A stretch of 64,000 nucleotides of DNA from Paragordius varius (Eukaryota > Nematomorpha), in the NCBI GenBank assembly GCA_964247055.1, contig OZ176050.1, forward strand, positions 2,914,001-2,978,000, read 5' to 3'. The translations under genes and the position numbers were made by a program. Position 1 is the stretch's first letter; every line of letters starts with the position of its first letter. The notes beneath the pieces are model-generated. The model saw only the letters and a list, made by a program, of their open reading frames with translations, was not told the origin of the DNA and did not search any database. Of this stretch, positions 12,070 to 24,700 are shown piece after piece.

Positions 12070-13360
12070 AAATAATATCCTGATGATATATTTATATATA
12101 TATATATATATATAATATATCTTGATAGAAAAATGTATCAGGATTATGTTGGTATATTGGTTTTGGCCTTACGGGTGTTAAGCAACTTCTCCATATCAGA
12201 AAATGGCAACATTTCCGAACATTTTGATAAATAAAATTTTTTTGGTGAAAACTAAATGCTTCATGCCAAATATCACTATATATTATAAACTACATACAAA
12301 AGGTAAAAAAATATTTATATTAAATTTTTATTTATAGATGTGGCTCCGAAACCAAAATTCGAAATTTATATTGTCAGTTGTATAACTTCTATAGTATGAA
12401 AAGACACCAAAACTGATTGAAAACAGCTACTTTAAAATCAATAAATATCAAATTTGGTGGTAATATGAACCCTGAAAACTGACTAATGTTAATTACGTCT
12501 TCTAACCAAAATATACCCTAATTGCCTATTGTATTAACGTTTTAAAAAATTGAAAGAAAAAATGGCGGCGAAAAAGTTTGAGATGACGATTTTTAACGAA
12601 TTCATATTTTTTTGTATTATGTACATAAAAGGTAAAAATAGCATATTTTAAATTCTGTCTAATACCTTAATTACATTTTAAGATATTTAAATTTCAAATT
12701 GCTCTTGGATATAAAACTACCCCCAAAAGGTCACGAAGTGATAATTTGTTTGACTTTAAATTTGAAATGTTTATCATTGAAATAGAATTTGTATATATTA
12801 AATATGCCAAACGAAGTTCAAAAATCTAAAATGATAGTAATGTTCAGCTTTTTTAAATTATAAAAATGTTAATATAAAATTTAAAAGTACACGGTTTCCA
12901 CAATGCTTAAAAATATCATAAAATTCGCTTCACAATTTTGGTATAAGTATTTATTACCAAATATACACTTTTTCAGGAAAAACCTTTATTGGTGTCAAAA
13001 TTTAGCATATTAGAATTTTTATCACTAAATATTGGATGCGTTTATTTTAAGGAAGCATTTTTTACGGTTAAATATAAGACTTTTGGATTACACATCTAAT
13101 ATTTAAATGTTCATATAAATATTGATATTGTCTTGCTTTTTATAAATAGTTTATGATATATTAGTGATAATTTTGGATTAAAGCATCTAACTTTCACTAA
13201 AAAATTTATCTAAAAATGTGCGCTTTGTCATTTTTCAATATCTAAATACCATAAAGTAAACATTTATCTTATATCACTCTAAGGCCCAAAACTAACTATA
13301 AGAATTCTGATATATTTATATATTGGAAGATGTATATTTCATCAAGATAGTTTTTAACTT
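12070..13360. repeat. Family A long foldback element
   Basis: The left end (TTGATAGAAAAATGTATCAGG near 12120, then GGTTTTGGCC) reappears inverted at the right end (GGCCCAAAACTAACTATAAG near 13280, then TTCTGATATAT). The interior is also an imperfect inverted repeat. The same family occurs at 16150-17530, 20164-21302 and, diverged, elsewhere. It has no coding capacity. It behaves like a 1.1-1.4-kb foldback or MITE-like DNA element. Confidence 0.6.
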
Positions 13361-15470
13361 TCCAATTTTGTTGCTATATAAATAAAGTTTATTTGCATCT
13401 TAGAGTGTCTTTCTACCGTTTACCATCCTTTAAAATACCATAAAATACGATTCATCAAAATTTTGCTAATTATATTTTTGGACAAAGTTTGATTTGTTCA
13501 ATAATATTTTTATAAATCATCGTATCCCATTTATTAAAAACAAGATGGCCCTATCACGGTTCGTTGTAAGTAGTTTGACCGATAATTCTTATATTTTGCA
13601 TAAATACTGTTTTTAAACGATCTTTTCAGGGTTTGTATACACTTAAATATCAAACCTATAACACAAAATTGGTTAAAATTGAAACTGTCCCTTATTAATT
13701 TTGATCCCATTTATAAGGAAAAGTATAAAAATATGACTATACAAATCCTAGAAATAAGTTTTACTAGTTATCTTTTTTGGTGGCATATTTTACAGCTCTA
13801 AAAGCGCTTAGCAATAAGTTTTACCCAATTTGTAACAAATTTTTATTTTCAATAACTGTAAAATTTTTTAGATTTTTTAGAAGCTTATTTTGCAGCTAAT
13901 TACGGGGACTAATTTAAAAGAGTGGCTCTATCAAGCTAACATTATTTAAATGTAAGTAATAGAATGCCCTTAGATAATATTATATGAAAATAAAAATTTA
14001 TTTTACTATCCCTTTTTTTGAATTAGGTTCCCAGTTCGGGCTCAACCCGTGTAAAAAACGGTTTTTTTGAAAAGAGAAGGCCACAAAAATTGTGTTTTTA
14101 AGGATAATTTTCCGGAGAACTTGTTGGACCATTCAATTTCAAATACGATTTTTGTTATTTATTTTGATTGCGCCGAACATAGTCGGCTTGCATTTTTAAT
14201 TTAGGCCCTCTTTTTACCCGCTCCCCCCGTAAAATGCCATTTTTTTCAAAAAAACAACTCCACAAAAATAATTTTTTGAATCTATTTTCCGCCTAAGCAA
14301 TAAGACCGTAAATATTCTATGAGTATTCCAGGTATTCCCTGCTAAAAGGCAAAAATTTTAGCCTTGCGTTTTTTTATATTGGCTGGGTAAGGAAATACTC
14401 ACTAAAAACTGCCTTGTAGTATCAAAAAAGCATGCCTTTGGGACTAGATTTCAGAAAACCTATCAGGCCATATGAGTTCAACTGGAAAATATTACCCGCA
14501 ACAAGGCAAAAATTTAGGTCGTACGTTTTTTTATAATTAGCCGTTAATTAAGCCCTTCACGCCCTGAAAAATGCGCCATTATAGTAGGATATTTTAGTTT
14601 TGAGGCATTTTTTCCAAAAACTAATGAGAGCATATGGAATCAGTCATGATTCCAGGTATTCTCAAGGCAATAGCAAACAAAATTTTGTAGAATCGTACTA
14701 CTATTTAAGGCATATTGGAAACGATATAAGACATCATAAAAACAGTTTTAATATTATTTGTATGGTGCTCATTTATACCGCTTCAAAATTTTATAATACT
14801 CGTTCGTCTTAAAATTTAGGTTAAATATGAAAATTGTTTTTTTTACAAAAATTTACCCAAATGGAAACAATTTAAATTAAAATCAAAATGTGATAAAGAT
14901 GTTCAGTATCATCAAATTATATGGAAAAAGTGTTTTCAAATATCATAAATTTTATAACGCTATCATCTTGCCTCAGATTACCATAAAACCGCTTCACCAA
15001 AATTTTGCTATAATAATTTGACTTTTAAGATAAATATCCATTTTTCGTAAAAAAAATTAATGTCAATATATAGTACATTTAGAAATAATTAGCGTAATTC
15101 TAGTATTTTTGCGTTGACTTTAAAAGGCTGCCCATTTTAGACACGAAAAAATTTGAGACTTTCAGATCGCTCATCTAAAAATTGATTTTTAAAAAATAAT
15201 GTTTTGCTTTTAATATATTTAATATTTTAGTGATATTTTTTGGAATGATTGATGGTTCAAAAAAATTTAACTTAACAAAATGTCCGCAAATTTTGTTATT
15301 TTATACCAGTTATCACAAAAGTGTGAATAGCTTTTTAAATCACTCGTAATGGCCAAAACCGAAAGCATGATAATCCTAATATATTTTCCTATTAGAAATA
15401 TATATTTTATCTAGATATTTTTTTGTAAAGAGTTTGTATATGAGACCACATGGATTAAATTTGGTTTTAA
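13361..15470. repeat. Diverged family A sequence, interrupted
   Basis: Scattered family A words occur, such as AAATTTTGCTAA and CCATAAAATAC. A clear right end lies at 15345-15420 (CACTCGTAATGGCCAAAACCG, then CCTATTAGAAATATATATTT). A 5'-truncated Helitron piece (14016-14830) interrupts it. The left boundary is uncertain. Confidence 0.4.
14016..14830 (+). mobile_element. 5'-truncated Helitron copy (H2)
   Basis: It starts inside the Helitron consensus (AGGTTCCCAGTTCGGGCTC, compare 17725-17750) and continues through the GTAAAATGCCATTTTTTT block. It then runs into the longer variant that carries imperfect ~150-bp internal repeats, marked by GCGCCATTATAG and AGTTTTGAGGCATTTTTTCC. Neither the TCTATATAT start nor the CTAG hairpin end is present. 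Confidence 0.65.
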
Positions 15471-15499
15471 GTATTTATGAAACAATATTAGTCAGTGCT

Positions 15500-16140
15500 T
15501 TTCCAAATTAACCCCATACAAATTACATTTTTGTCGTACCGCTCCATATCAGAGAATGGCAAAACATTCGCATATTTTGTTAAATAAATATTTTTTGTGT
15601 AGGCTAAAGGCTTCATTCCGTACTTAACTATATCATAAACTACATATTAAATGCCAAATAATATTTTTTATATTTTGAATTTTAGAGCTGCGAAAGTTTC
15701 AAATTTTTAAATCCCTCAGTGGGCAAGGTTTTTAAATAAAGGCTAGAGAGAGATCTCTTGATAAAAAATTTTTATATATGCTAAATTTTGACATTAAAAA
15801 AGTTTTTTCCAAAAAATGGGTATTTTGTGTAAAAATTAATCTATAACAAAATCTAGTTGAACTGTACTTTATACTGGTTTGATGCATGACTAAATGGTAT
15901 AAAAGCGTTTAAAGATATAATGGTTAAACTTTTTCTATAAAATTTGATATTGAACATTTATGTTCAATTCACAATTTTGATTAAAATTTTCGCTCGTCTT
16001 CAGTTTTATATTCAATATGAATTGAGTTTTTTTTATAATATAAACTCAAATTTAAAATCAAGAGGTAAAAAGAGGTATTTTATTAAACAACCAATAATAA
16101 CACTAATCAACAAGGTGTTGAATCACCCCTCTTTTTACAT
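15500..16140. repeat. Partial family A element
   Basis: One arm only. GCTCCATATCAGAGAATGGC near 15541 matches the family A arm at 12190 and 16289, followed by the TTCATTCC...ATATCATAAACTAC block. It abuts the fuller copy that starts near 16150. Confidence 0.5.
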
Positions 16141-16149
16141 TTTCTGTTA

Positions 16150-17530
16150 ACTAACACATTGTACAAAGTCGGGGTCATGAAAAAATATTTTGATTAAATA
16201 TATTTTGATAGAAATGTTCAGGAATCTCATAGTGCTTTTGGTAACCCTTACGAGTGATAGAAGAAAGTTATTTAAACTTTTGTGGTAAGTGCTCCATAAC
16301 AGAAAATGGCAAAATTTGAGCACATTTTTGGTATTAAAATTTTTTTGATGAACGCTAAATGCTTCATACCAAAATGTATGACAAAAGTATATCATAAACT
16401 ACTTATGGGCTTTAAATATCCCAAATTTTTTTGTCCTTCTAAAACGGGATATTTCTTTTAAAATAAACGCAAAAATGCCCGGACTTTTTCCAATAAAATT
16501 TTTAAAAATATTCTAAATTTTGACATCAAAAATTTTTTTAAAAATGCATACTTTTAAATTTAATTTTTAGCTTGTTGAAGCGTACTCACTATTATTTATA
16601 ATGATGGAAACGGTATAAAAACGCTTTTAGATTTTGTTATTGATGTTGCTAAACATTTCTATCGCTTCAGAATTTAAATGTAAAGGTTCATTACTTTCAA
16701 AATTTGGTGATTATTTATAAAAACAATTTATATTTGACATAACTTGAAGACAAACGATTATTTTAATCAAAATTCGGAGAAAAGGATGGATGAAGTAGAC
16801 ATCAATAAAATTTTGCTAAAAATTATATATTTATGAAAAGTATTTTTTTAAAAAAAATTGTCAAAATTTAACATATATTTAATTTTACACACCATTCAGG
16901 CATTTTTGCGTTCATTTTAAAAGAACAAGCCCGTTTCAGAACAGCAAAAAAATTTGGGATCGAGGCCCACATCTAAAAAATAAAATTTATAAAAATATTA
17001 ATTTGCCTTTTATTAGTAGTTTATGATATTAATTTATACTTTTTGGAATGAAGCATTTAGCTTTCATCAAAAAAGTTTTATTACCAAAAATGTGTTCAAA
17101 TTTTGCCATTTTCTGTTATAGAGCACTGTGCAAATCTGAAAAATATACTTTGTTTTTAATATCATAATTTTCTGTGTTACATACAAATTTGAAACACATA
17201 TCTTAGTTGTATATCATAACCTTCAGTGAATTGTATTATTTTCTATATTTTTTGTGTACTATGTAAATATTATATCCTTTGTTAATTGAAATTTTATTGA
17301 TATAATGCAAATTATGTACAACTAAAATTAGTATATATAAACCCTAAAAAACCAAATAAAGAATTCATTTCACATTTCTTATATTATCTCCTCATCTTTA
17401 CAAATTAACAAGCACTTACCACAAAAAAATAACTTTCTTCTATCACTCGTAAGGGATAGATCCAAAAGCACCATGAGATTCCTGATATATTTTTCTATCG
17501 GAATGTATATATTTCATTAGCACACTCTGT
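16150..17530. repeat. Family A long foldback element
   Basis: The left arm (GTGCTTTTGGTAACCCTTACG near 16232, GAGTGATAGAAGAAAGTTAT) is mirrored at 17410-17480 (CACTTACC...ATAACTTTCTTCTATCACTC, then CCAAAAGCACCATGAGATTC). The arms are long and complementary for most of the element, so a transcript could fold into a hairpin hundreds of base pairs long. No protein is encoded. Confidence 0.65.
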
Positions 17531-17600
17531 AATGCTATTAAAAGGCCAAAATAAAAAAAGGGCGCAAATATGATTTAAAATTTACTAATATATTTTGTAA

Positions 17601-18640
17601 TCTATATATTTAAAAAAATGGAAAATGCTGGCTTTGTGATCTGTTTCCGGAAAACCGGTAGACCCATTATCCAAATGTTGAAAAAATATAATCATTAAAG
17701 AATGCCCCGACAATAGCTTCGCCTTTTTTTGAATTAGGTTCCCAGTTCGGGCCCACCCCGTGTAAAAAACGGGGTCCACAAAAATCGTTTCTTTGAGACA
17801 ATTTTCCGGAGAACGTGTTGGACAATTCAATTTCAAATATGATTTTTGTTTACTTGTTTCGATTGCGCCGAACATAATCGTCTCACTTTTTTAATTTTGG
17901 CCCTCTTTTTACCCGCTCCCCCCGTAAATGCCATTTTTTTCAAAAAAAACAAAGTCCACAAAAATAATTTTAATCTATTTTTCGCCCAAGGTAGGAGACC
18001 GTAAAAATTTAATAAGGATTCCAGGTATTTCCTGTTAAAAGGCAAAAATTTTGGTCAAGCGTTTCTTTGATAGGTGCTGAGTAAGGAGCTACCCGCGAAC
18101 AAGTGACCCGTAATATCGAAATAGCGTGCTTTTGGGGCTAAATTTCAGAAAACCTATCAGGGCAGAGGCTTAAAGTAATACCCGTAAAAGTCAAAAATTT
18201 TAGTCGAGCGGATTTTTTAAATTAGCCGTTAATTTCGCCCCTCACGCCCTGAAAAGTGCGCCACCATAGAATAATTTTTTAATTTTGAGGCAATTTTTCC
18301 AAATACTAAGAGCATATGCAATCCATGATCCCACGTATTCTCCGTATAAAGGCAAAAATTGTAATCAGCTTTCTTGGTATCAGCCTCTGGGTATGGAGCT
18401 ATCCGCCAAAAACTGTGCCACTATATATAAATTACGTTGTTTTGGATATATTTTAAAAAAGCTTATGCCATATGAGCTCATTTAAAGTTCGAATACCCGT
18501 AACTAGGTAAAAATTAAGGTCAGGCCTTTTTTGTTAATTTGGGGCCTTTATGCCCTAATACGCCATCATATAACGATTATTCAGTGTTGAGGTATTTTTT
18601 CGAATAACCCATGAGACGATGGGGGTACTATTTAGTTATT
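17601..18640 (+). mobile_element. Helitron copy with extended internal repeats (H3)
   Basis: The 5' end is intact: host A then TCTATATATTT and the shared AAAATGCTGGC block. After about 400 bp, instead of the short 3' end of H1, it runs into a series of imperfect repeats with GGCAAAAATTTT and CGCCCTGAAAA...GCGCCACCATAG marks. No CTAG hairpin end is seen. The right limit is set where Ty3/gypsy-like sequence starts. Confidence 0.65.
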
Positions 18641-19990
18641 GGAGCCGACGGGCACGTTTAAGAAATTGTTCCTAGACTACATTTTATCGATATATGAATA
18701 CTTGTTCTATACGCCCAAAAGAAATTATTCATTTCGTTTTGGGCATTATTACTATTGTCAGCCTTGTGCGACTTTAAAGTACAAATGAGCCTCTCAACCA
18801 TCCTGTTTGTATTCGGATGATACGGTGCTTACATGACATGTCATTAATATATTTGACATTGTTTGAAACTCTGAGAACAGAAAATAAGAAGCGTTAACTG
18901 TTATTATCATTCCTGATAACCCGAATAGTGTCAATTTAAGATGAGAATGAAGAAGTTACCTTTTTGTTAGTTTCCCCTTATCGGAAATAACTATTTAACT
19001 ATATAGCAGCCGTTGACGGTTTTATTTTTTTACATTATATTAGGTTTGGTTTTATATTAGCTCTGTCGAGTTGACAATTTTGGCAAGATTTGATTCCTTC
19101 GTCCAAGGCGTTATTTATACCCGGCCAATATATAACATCTTTTGCTTTTTCCATCATATAGTTTTTTCTATGTGATCTACGTTAAAAAGTCTCAATACGT
19201 TTGGTTGCTATACCTTTGGAATTAGATTATCGTTTCAACATAAAAGCCCATAGGAATTTTCTAATTCGTTATTATTTCTTAACGGTTTTAATTTGTCGTG
19301 TGACCAATCATTTGTTGTTAGTGCGTTTCTTTTCTAAGTTTTATGATTTTTGGTAACTCCTATTATTTCCTATTTATTTATATTTTCGCAACGGATAAGT
19401 ATAAAGTCAACTATATTAGTTGTTTTGAATGGAAGGTGAGATTCGGGATGTATTTCATATTATAGTTATATTCTACGACATTATACATCCTATTATTAAA
19501 TTTCCGCTCATTTCCAAATAATTTTAGTAACGCCTTATGGTTTATAATTAAGTCAAATATACGGCCATGTGTATATGTTTTAAACTTTCTAGAGCAAACA
19601 GTATCGCCTTGGCTTCTCGCTCTTAATATAATGTTTTACTTGGGTGTTCTGTTTTTTGAGTTTGGTGATATATGATAGCACCGACACCCCTCTTTGAAGA
19701 GCTGTTTCAGCTCGGTTCTGGGTTAAATAGCTTTAATTTGATTGCCTTTGTAATCTGTTTTTTTGCTAACTCAAAGCATTATTCGTGCGACGAATGCTAT
19801 TTCCATCTATGTTTGGGCTAACGTTCTGATGCAAAGATGGGATGAATGTATGATGAAGATTAAGTAAGCCAAAAAAGATTTAAAGGCTCTATTAACTGGT
19901 CTAGAGGGTTTTTTTTCTCCTCTATTTTGTCTAGACTTAGATTGCCTGAATTTAACTCTGAAAGTTGAACATGCTTAGTCTTATAATTAT
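18640..19990 (-). mobile_element. Ty3/gypsy LTR retrotransposon fossil, RNase H-integrase part
   Basis: The minus strand shows decayed pol of the Ty3/gypsy type: an RNase H-like region near 19520-19760 and an H2C2-type integrase zinc-binding region near 19060-19180. It is broken in many places and is old by eye. No LTRs were recognised. A protease-like region of the same orientation at 23410-24250 may be the upstream part of the same element, separated by later insertions (20164-21302 and 21785-23405). Confidence 0.65.
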
Positions 19991-20163
19991 TTAATTTAGG
20001 CATTCAATTTTTTTTAATTAATTAAGTTTTGTTTATGCTCTCTCTGTTAACGTAATCTAAGTATATGGAAGTATCGGGGCAATGGGTTAGCAATCGATCC
20101 ATGACTCGGTGATAATACCGGGTGCATATGATCTTAACACTGCGTCCAAATTGGAAAGATACA

Positions 20164-21302
20164 ATAATTACCTGATGAAATATATATATTCTGATAGGAA
20201 AATGTATCAGGATTATTATGGTGCTTTTGTTTTGACCCCTAAGAGTCAATTAGGAAAACACTTTTGTTAAGTGCTTCATGTCAGAAAATGATGAAATTTG
20301 GGCACATATTTTTAAATAATAAATTTTTTTTGTGAAAGCTAGAGATCTGACCCCAAAAATATCTAAATATGTCATAAACTACATATAAAGGCAAATATTT
20401 TCAAAAATTTTAATTTTTAGATGTGGTCTCTGAAAGTCCCAAATTTTGTTTTTCCAAAATGAGCTACTCCTCTTAAAAGCAAAAATGCCGGATTGCGCGA
20501 TTAAAAATTTAAATATATGCTCAATTTTGATATCAACTAAAAATATTTTTAAAAAAATGCATAGTTTAATTAAAATTTTAATTTTTAGCAGAATGTTGAA
20601 CCGTACTTTATGGTATTTTAAGTCACGATGGAAACGGCTAAAAACGCTTTGATATTATCAATTTTTATATATAATTCAATTATGCTAAACATTTCCACCA
20701 CCTCAGATATTATTTGTTTGTCCTGAAATTTATGTTAAATTAATACTGTGTTTTTTTTACAAAAAAACATAATTTTTAAATTAAAATTGCAAAGCGTAGA
20801 AATGTTCAGCAGCATCGAATTATATAGAAGTGGTTTTAAAATATCAAAGCGTTTTTTAACCGTTTTATCGTGACTCAAATTAGTATGAAGTAAGCTTTAA
20901 CAAAATTTTGCCAACAATCGAATTTTCATAAAATTATGCATTTTTTTAAAAAATATTTTTATTTGATATCAAAATTGAGTATATATTTAATTTTTGTTGC
21001 GGAGATTGGCTTATTTTAGCAAAAAAATTTAGGACTTTCAGAGCCCTTAAAATTAAAATTTTTGAAAATGTTGTTTTTCCTTTTATATGTATTTTATGAT
21101 GTATTTTACTGATGGGGGGAATGTAATTTCTAGCTTTCACCAAAAATATTATTTAAACAAATGTGCGCAATTTCCATTTTCCATGGGTTACTTAACAAAG
21201 GGTAAATAACTTTCTTAAATCATTTTTAAAGACCAAAACCAAAAACACCATGATAATCCTGCTGTATTTTTCTATCAGAATATATATTTCCTCAGGTTAT
21301 TT
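20164..21302. repeat. Family A foldback element, best-preserved copy
   Basis: The ends are matching inverted repeats. The left end is ACCTGATGAAATATATATAT, then TTCTGATAG and TATCAGGATTATTATGGTG. The right end is CACCATGATAATCCTG, then CTATCAGAATATATATTTCC and TCAGGT. The interior arms also pair (for example GGAAACGGCTAAAAACGCTTT near 20631 against AAAGCGTTTTTTAACCGTTTTA near 20845). Length is about 1.14 kb. It lies inside the region of the gypsy fossil and so inserted later. Confidence 0.7.
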
Positions 21303-21784
21303 TGAGTGTGTAAGAGGAGGGTGAGTATCCCAATGGTATTGTGGATTGTTATGTGAATCTCTTTGTGTATTGAGATCTAATAACATGCGCTCTAATCACT
21401 TCCTCTCGTACAAGGATATTGCTTAACTATTCTTAACTGAGGGTTTAATATAACACTAAATCGGCATAAAGTCAAACCCCCAACACATTCTAATTTTTGT
21501 TTACAAAAAAGATCGTTAAATTTAGTTGAAATATTCATTAATATGATTTCATTGCGTATTCAATACCTTAATCCAACAAATTTAAGGGTAGGTGTTGTTG
21601 ACCCAAGATATACAAATTTTTTTTCTAAAAACAACCAATATTGTAATCCTAGGTACTGCAAGCGATTAGCCCACAAGGTTTTATCAAAGTGTTTTTGGAG
21701 GCGCTATTGTACCGTTACCTGTGGTATGCTAAATTAACCTTTTACAGCCTATTTTTTAGCGCTTATATGAGAAAAATTGAGGTT
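21303..21784. other. Unassigned spacer between repeats
   Basis: No gene or repeat family recognised. A 64-codon frame at 21543-21737 has no family resemblance and no splice context. The stretch may be residual retrotransposon sequence, given its position between the two gypsy pieces. Confidence 0.4.
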
Positions 21785-23405
21785 TCAGCGTTTTTGCTAT
21801 CAAAAGTATTGGGTGGAGAGATAAAAAAAATTTTTTGACTTGACTTGCAGGTTTTTCAAATGGCTTGCTTTCAGGCGATAAAAAAATTTAACATTGCACG
21901 ACTTAAGTCAAGCAAGAAAACTTGATTGGGAGGTGATAAAAAATCATATGATCAAGTAAAACTTATAGATTTTGCAAGTGTGACAGATTTTAAAATGTGG
22001 ATAAAATTATTTTCCAAACTATTTATGTATGTAATCTAGGCTTTATATGTAATTTAAACCTTTGTAAATTATTTAAATTGTTTATTGATAAATTTTGGCT
22101 AATTAAATTGGGTGGATACAAAAGAGGATAAAAAAAACTTTCCTAATATTCAACAATGCTTATAAAAATATGCTAAATATATCGATTCCGTGAACGCAAA
22201 AAAATTTGATTTTTAAAAACTTAAAATTATTAATTTAATATTAATCTTGTAAAAAATTACAATCTTCGTTTATGAAACGTTTATGGTTACTTCACTATTA
22301 ACTAATGTAAAGAATTTATTTCATCATAAATTTATTTCGGTAATGTTGATAATCAAATGAAATAATATTATGATATATTGTATAAACATCTTCCCATTAT
22401 ATTTGCAAATAATCTCCAAACAAAATGAGTGTGGTAAAATAATAGAAAGTCTTTTAAGGGCGAATGGTTTTCAATCTAAAGATTATTACCTGGCTCAATA
22501 TTTAAAAAACTCTATAATATTAACACTTGAATACAACACACTCATTTTAGTCCTTCGATTCAAATTGGGGTAGTTGGATACCCCAGGCCTGTTTAAAATC
22601 AAATAGTTTAAAAAGTATGGAAGGAATCGAAACCATGGCAAAATTTTGCACTTATGTAACATAATTAAACCTAAATGTATAAAAAATTTCATTCAAAAAT
22701 AATTGATATTAAATATTTTAAGCTAAAACCTAAAGGTAAAAGTTTCGTCAACCTGACATGTGTCAAATGGTAAAATTAAAAAATAATACAAAATAAACTG
22801 CTTTTTCTATTTTTATCAATGTTAAATGTAATTTATATTAAAATTTAGCTTTAGTTCTACCCTTAAAATTAAATGAAGACGATATTTTGCAAAAATTTTG
22901 TAAGATAAAAATGGCGTCGAAGTAGTTTGAGATGGAACTTTTTAAAACAAAATTTTATCAAGCTATTTTGGCTTATTTATATAATTTTTATCAGGATAGA
23001 AGCATAAATTTAAATTCAGGCCGTTTCATTCAGTAGTTTTTTAAAAACATACCTTAAATTTGGTCTGGGGTATTTAGAACCCATTTTGAATCAAAGTGTT
23101 AAATAAGATACGTGCCAGTGAGTTTGAAAAATTTCAATAAATGCATATTGTATTAATTGTTTATCTTTTTGTGCTTTATTTCATAAATTTTGGAAAATAA
23201 TCAAAATAATTTCCATAAAATTCGAATTGGGTGGCAAAAAAATATTACGTTCATAAGCAAAAGACTTGACTTAAGTCTTTTTTTATCACCGATCTTCAAA
23301 TGTACACTTGCTGGCTTAAGTAGACTTGCTCAACTTGCCACACTTGGCCTACAAGTCAAGTGCGACTTTTTTATCCCCCCACCCATTATCTCTTTTGACG
23401 GCGTT
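21785..23405. mobile_element. Non-coding TIR DNA element with nested MITE
   Basis: The left end (TATCAAAAGTATTGGGTGGA, then GAGATAAAAAA and GACTTGACTTGCAGG) is the inverted counterpart of the right end (AAGTCAAGTGCGACTTTTTT, then ATCCCCCCACCCATTATCTC near 23350-23395). A family B MITE sits inside at 22520-23102. No transposase was found, so this looks like a large MITE-type element. The superfamily is unclear. Confidence 0.55.
22520..23102. repeat. Family B MITE (TTAACACTT ends)
   Basis: It is bounded by TTAACACTT and AAGTGTTAA, with subterminal TTGGGGTAGTTGGATACCCC on one side and GGTCTGGGGTATTTAGAACCC on the other. An internal AAAAATGGCGTCGAAGTAGTTT block is shared with the copies at 29847-30401 and 44165-44545. 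583 bp, no coding capacity. Confidence 0.65.
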
Positions 23406-23409
23406 TCAA

Positions 23410-24250
23410 AGAGCTCTGAGGCTTGGCGTAATTTTAAACCAGGGGCGTCCATGCTTTTGATTCTGGCCCTTACGAGTTTCATCATAAATTTCCACACCCC
23501 CAGCTCCTTGCCTAATGTATGTACCTTGTTTTCATGCCTACCACGTCAACATTGAGCGGACTGGCGACCAATTTTTAGGTATCAAGATTGTTGATTGATA
23601 CGGAGGAACCTATGTCGTACTTCATTTATATCAATAGTCTGTTAAGCTTCGCGCTTCTCTAGGCGGTTGCTGCGCACTCCAATACTATTAATTTTACCCT
23701 TTTCGTACATTTTGATAGAAAATACCCCCATATTTTGCAGTTGAATCATTCCCAAAGCAAGACATTGGTCGATGGTGTATCGCAATTTCTACTACATATT
23801 GCCGTTGAGTCGATTGCTTGGGGCGATTGTTCATTCACAGCAAAAGATTTTTCTGCTCGCTTTGAGGATTCATGGCATTTTCAAATAAATTGTTTAAAAC
23901 AGGTCCATCATCAATTCTCAAATCGAGAAAAGCTGTTAATTTTTATTCGTTTTACAGCTGCCCGCTTATAAATTCATCCCGAGTTTGATATCAATACTGT
24001 AACAACACTTAGCAGTCTTCATCCTGTAGCAGATATTTGGTAATCATCCGATGATCTATCACCTTAGTAAGATCGAACGGCGTTTTATGGATTTTAGAAT
24101 AGAATACTTCCAGCCTCCAATATTGTTAGCCAATCTTTAACACAGTTCCAAATATTGTTCCAGTTTGTTTGTAGTAGTCATGCCAAAATAGGCTAACAAT
24201 AACTATTTAATTATTGTCACTTATCGGCAACCCCTGGCCAGCAAAACACG
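23410..24250 (-). mobile_element. Ty3/gypsy-like fossil, protease-side fragment
   Basis: On the minus strand near 23590-23620 there is a retroviral-type aspartic protease resemblance (a D/I-G-S-S-V-S-I pattern). Sequence upstream of it is richer in coding-like composition. It is broken and old. It has the same orientation as the RNase H-integrase fossil at 18640-19990 and lies in the order expected if both came from one element split by later insertions. Family assignment here is weaker than for that part. Confidence 0.4.
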
Positions 24251-24700
24251 TTTCATGTGCTGCAAATATTTTTCAAAATTTACCCTTTTTACATATGGAG
24301 AATTATATTGTTTTGGCATATTCGCAGCGCCAGAATATAATAAAAAGAATGTGTAACGACTAAAATATTATACTAATCATACTTTAAAATAATAGGTGCT
24401 TCATATTAACAAATAAACATGCTCACAAATTAACTAACGTAATTATATTGACTTTCTATATAAACTACAATATAAAGCTCCATCAGGAAAGAGAGAGAAT
24501 TATATTTTAAATGAGTGTGTTTGAGCCTAGAAATTTTGTTTCCTATCGGTTAGAAAACTAATATAAAAATACTACTTTTTTATATTCAACAAAGCACCAT
24601 ATATATTATGCTATTTTCCAAATATTTTTTATAGCGTTTTTACCTTTTACTAAATTAATCAGCGCATTCTTATTTTCATGTGGTAATTTTGAATTTTGGT
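24251..24700. other. Upstream region of the SETDB1-like gene
   Basis: No gene or repeat recognised. No upstream exon encoding Tudor domains could be found here. Confidence 0.4.
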
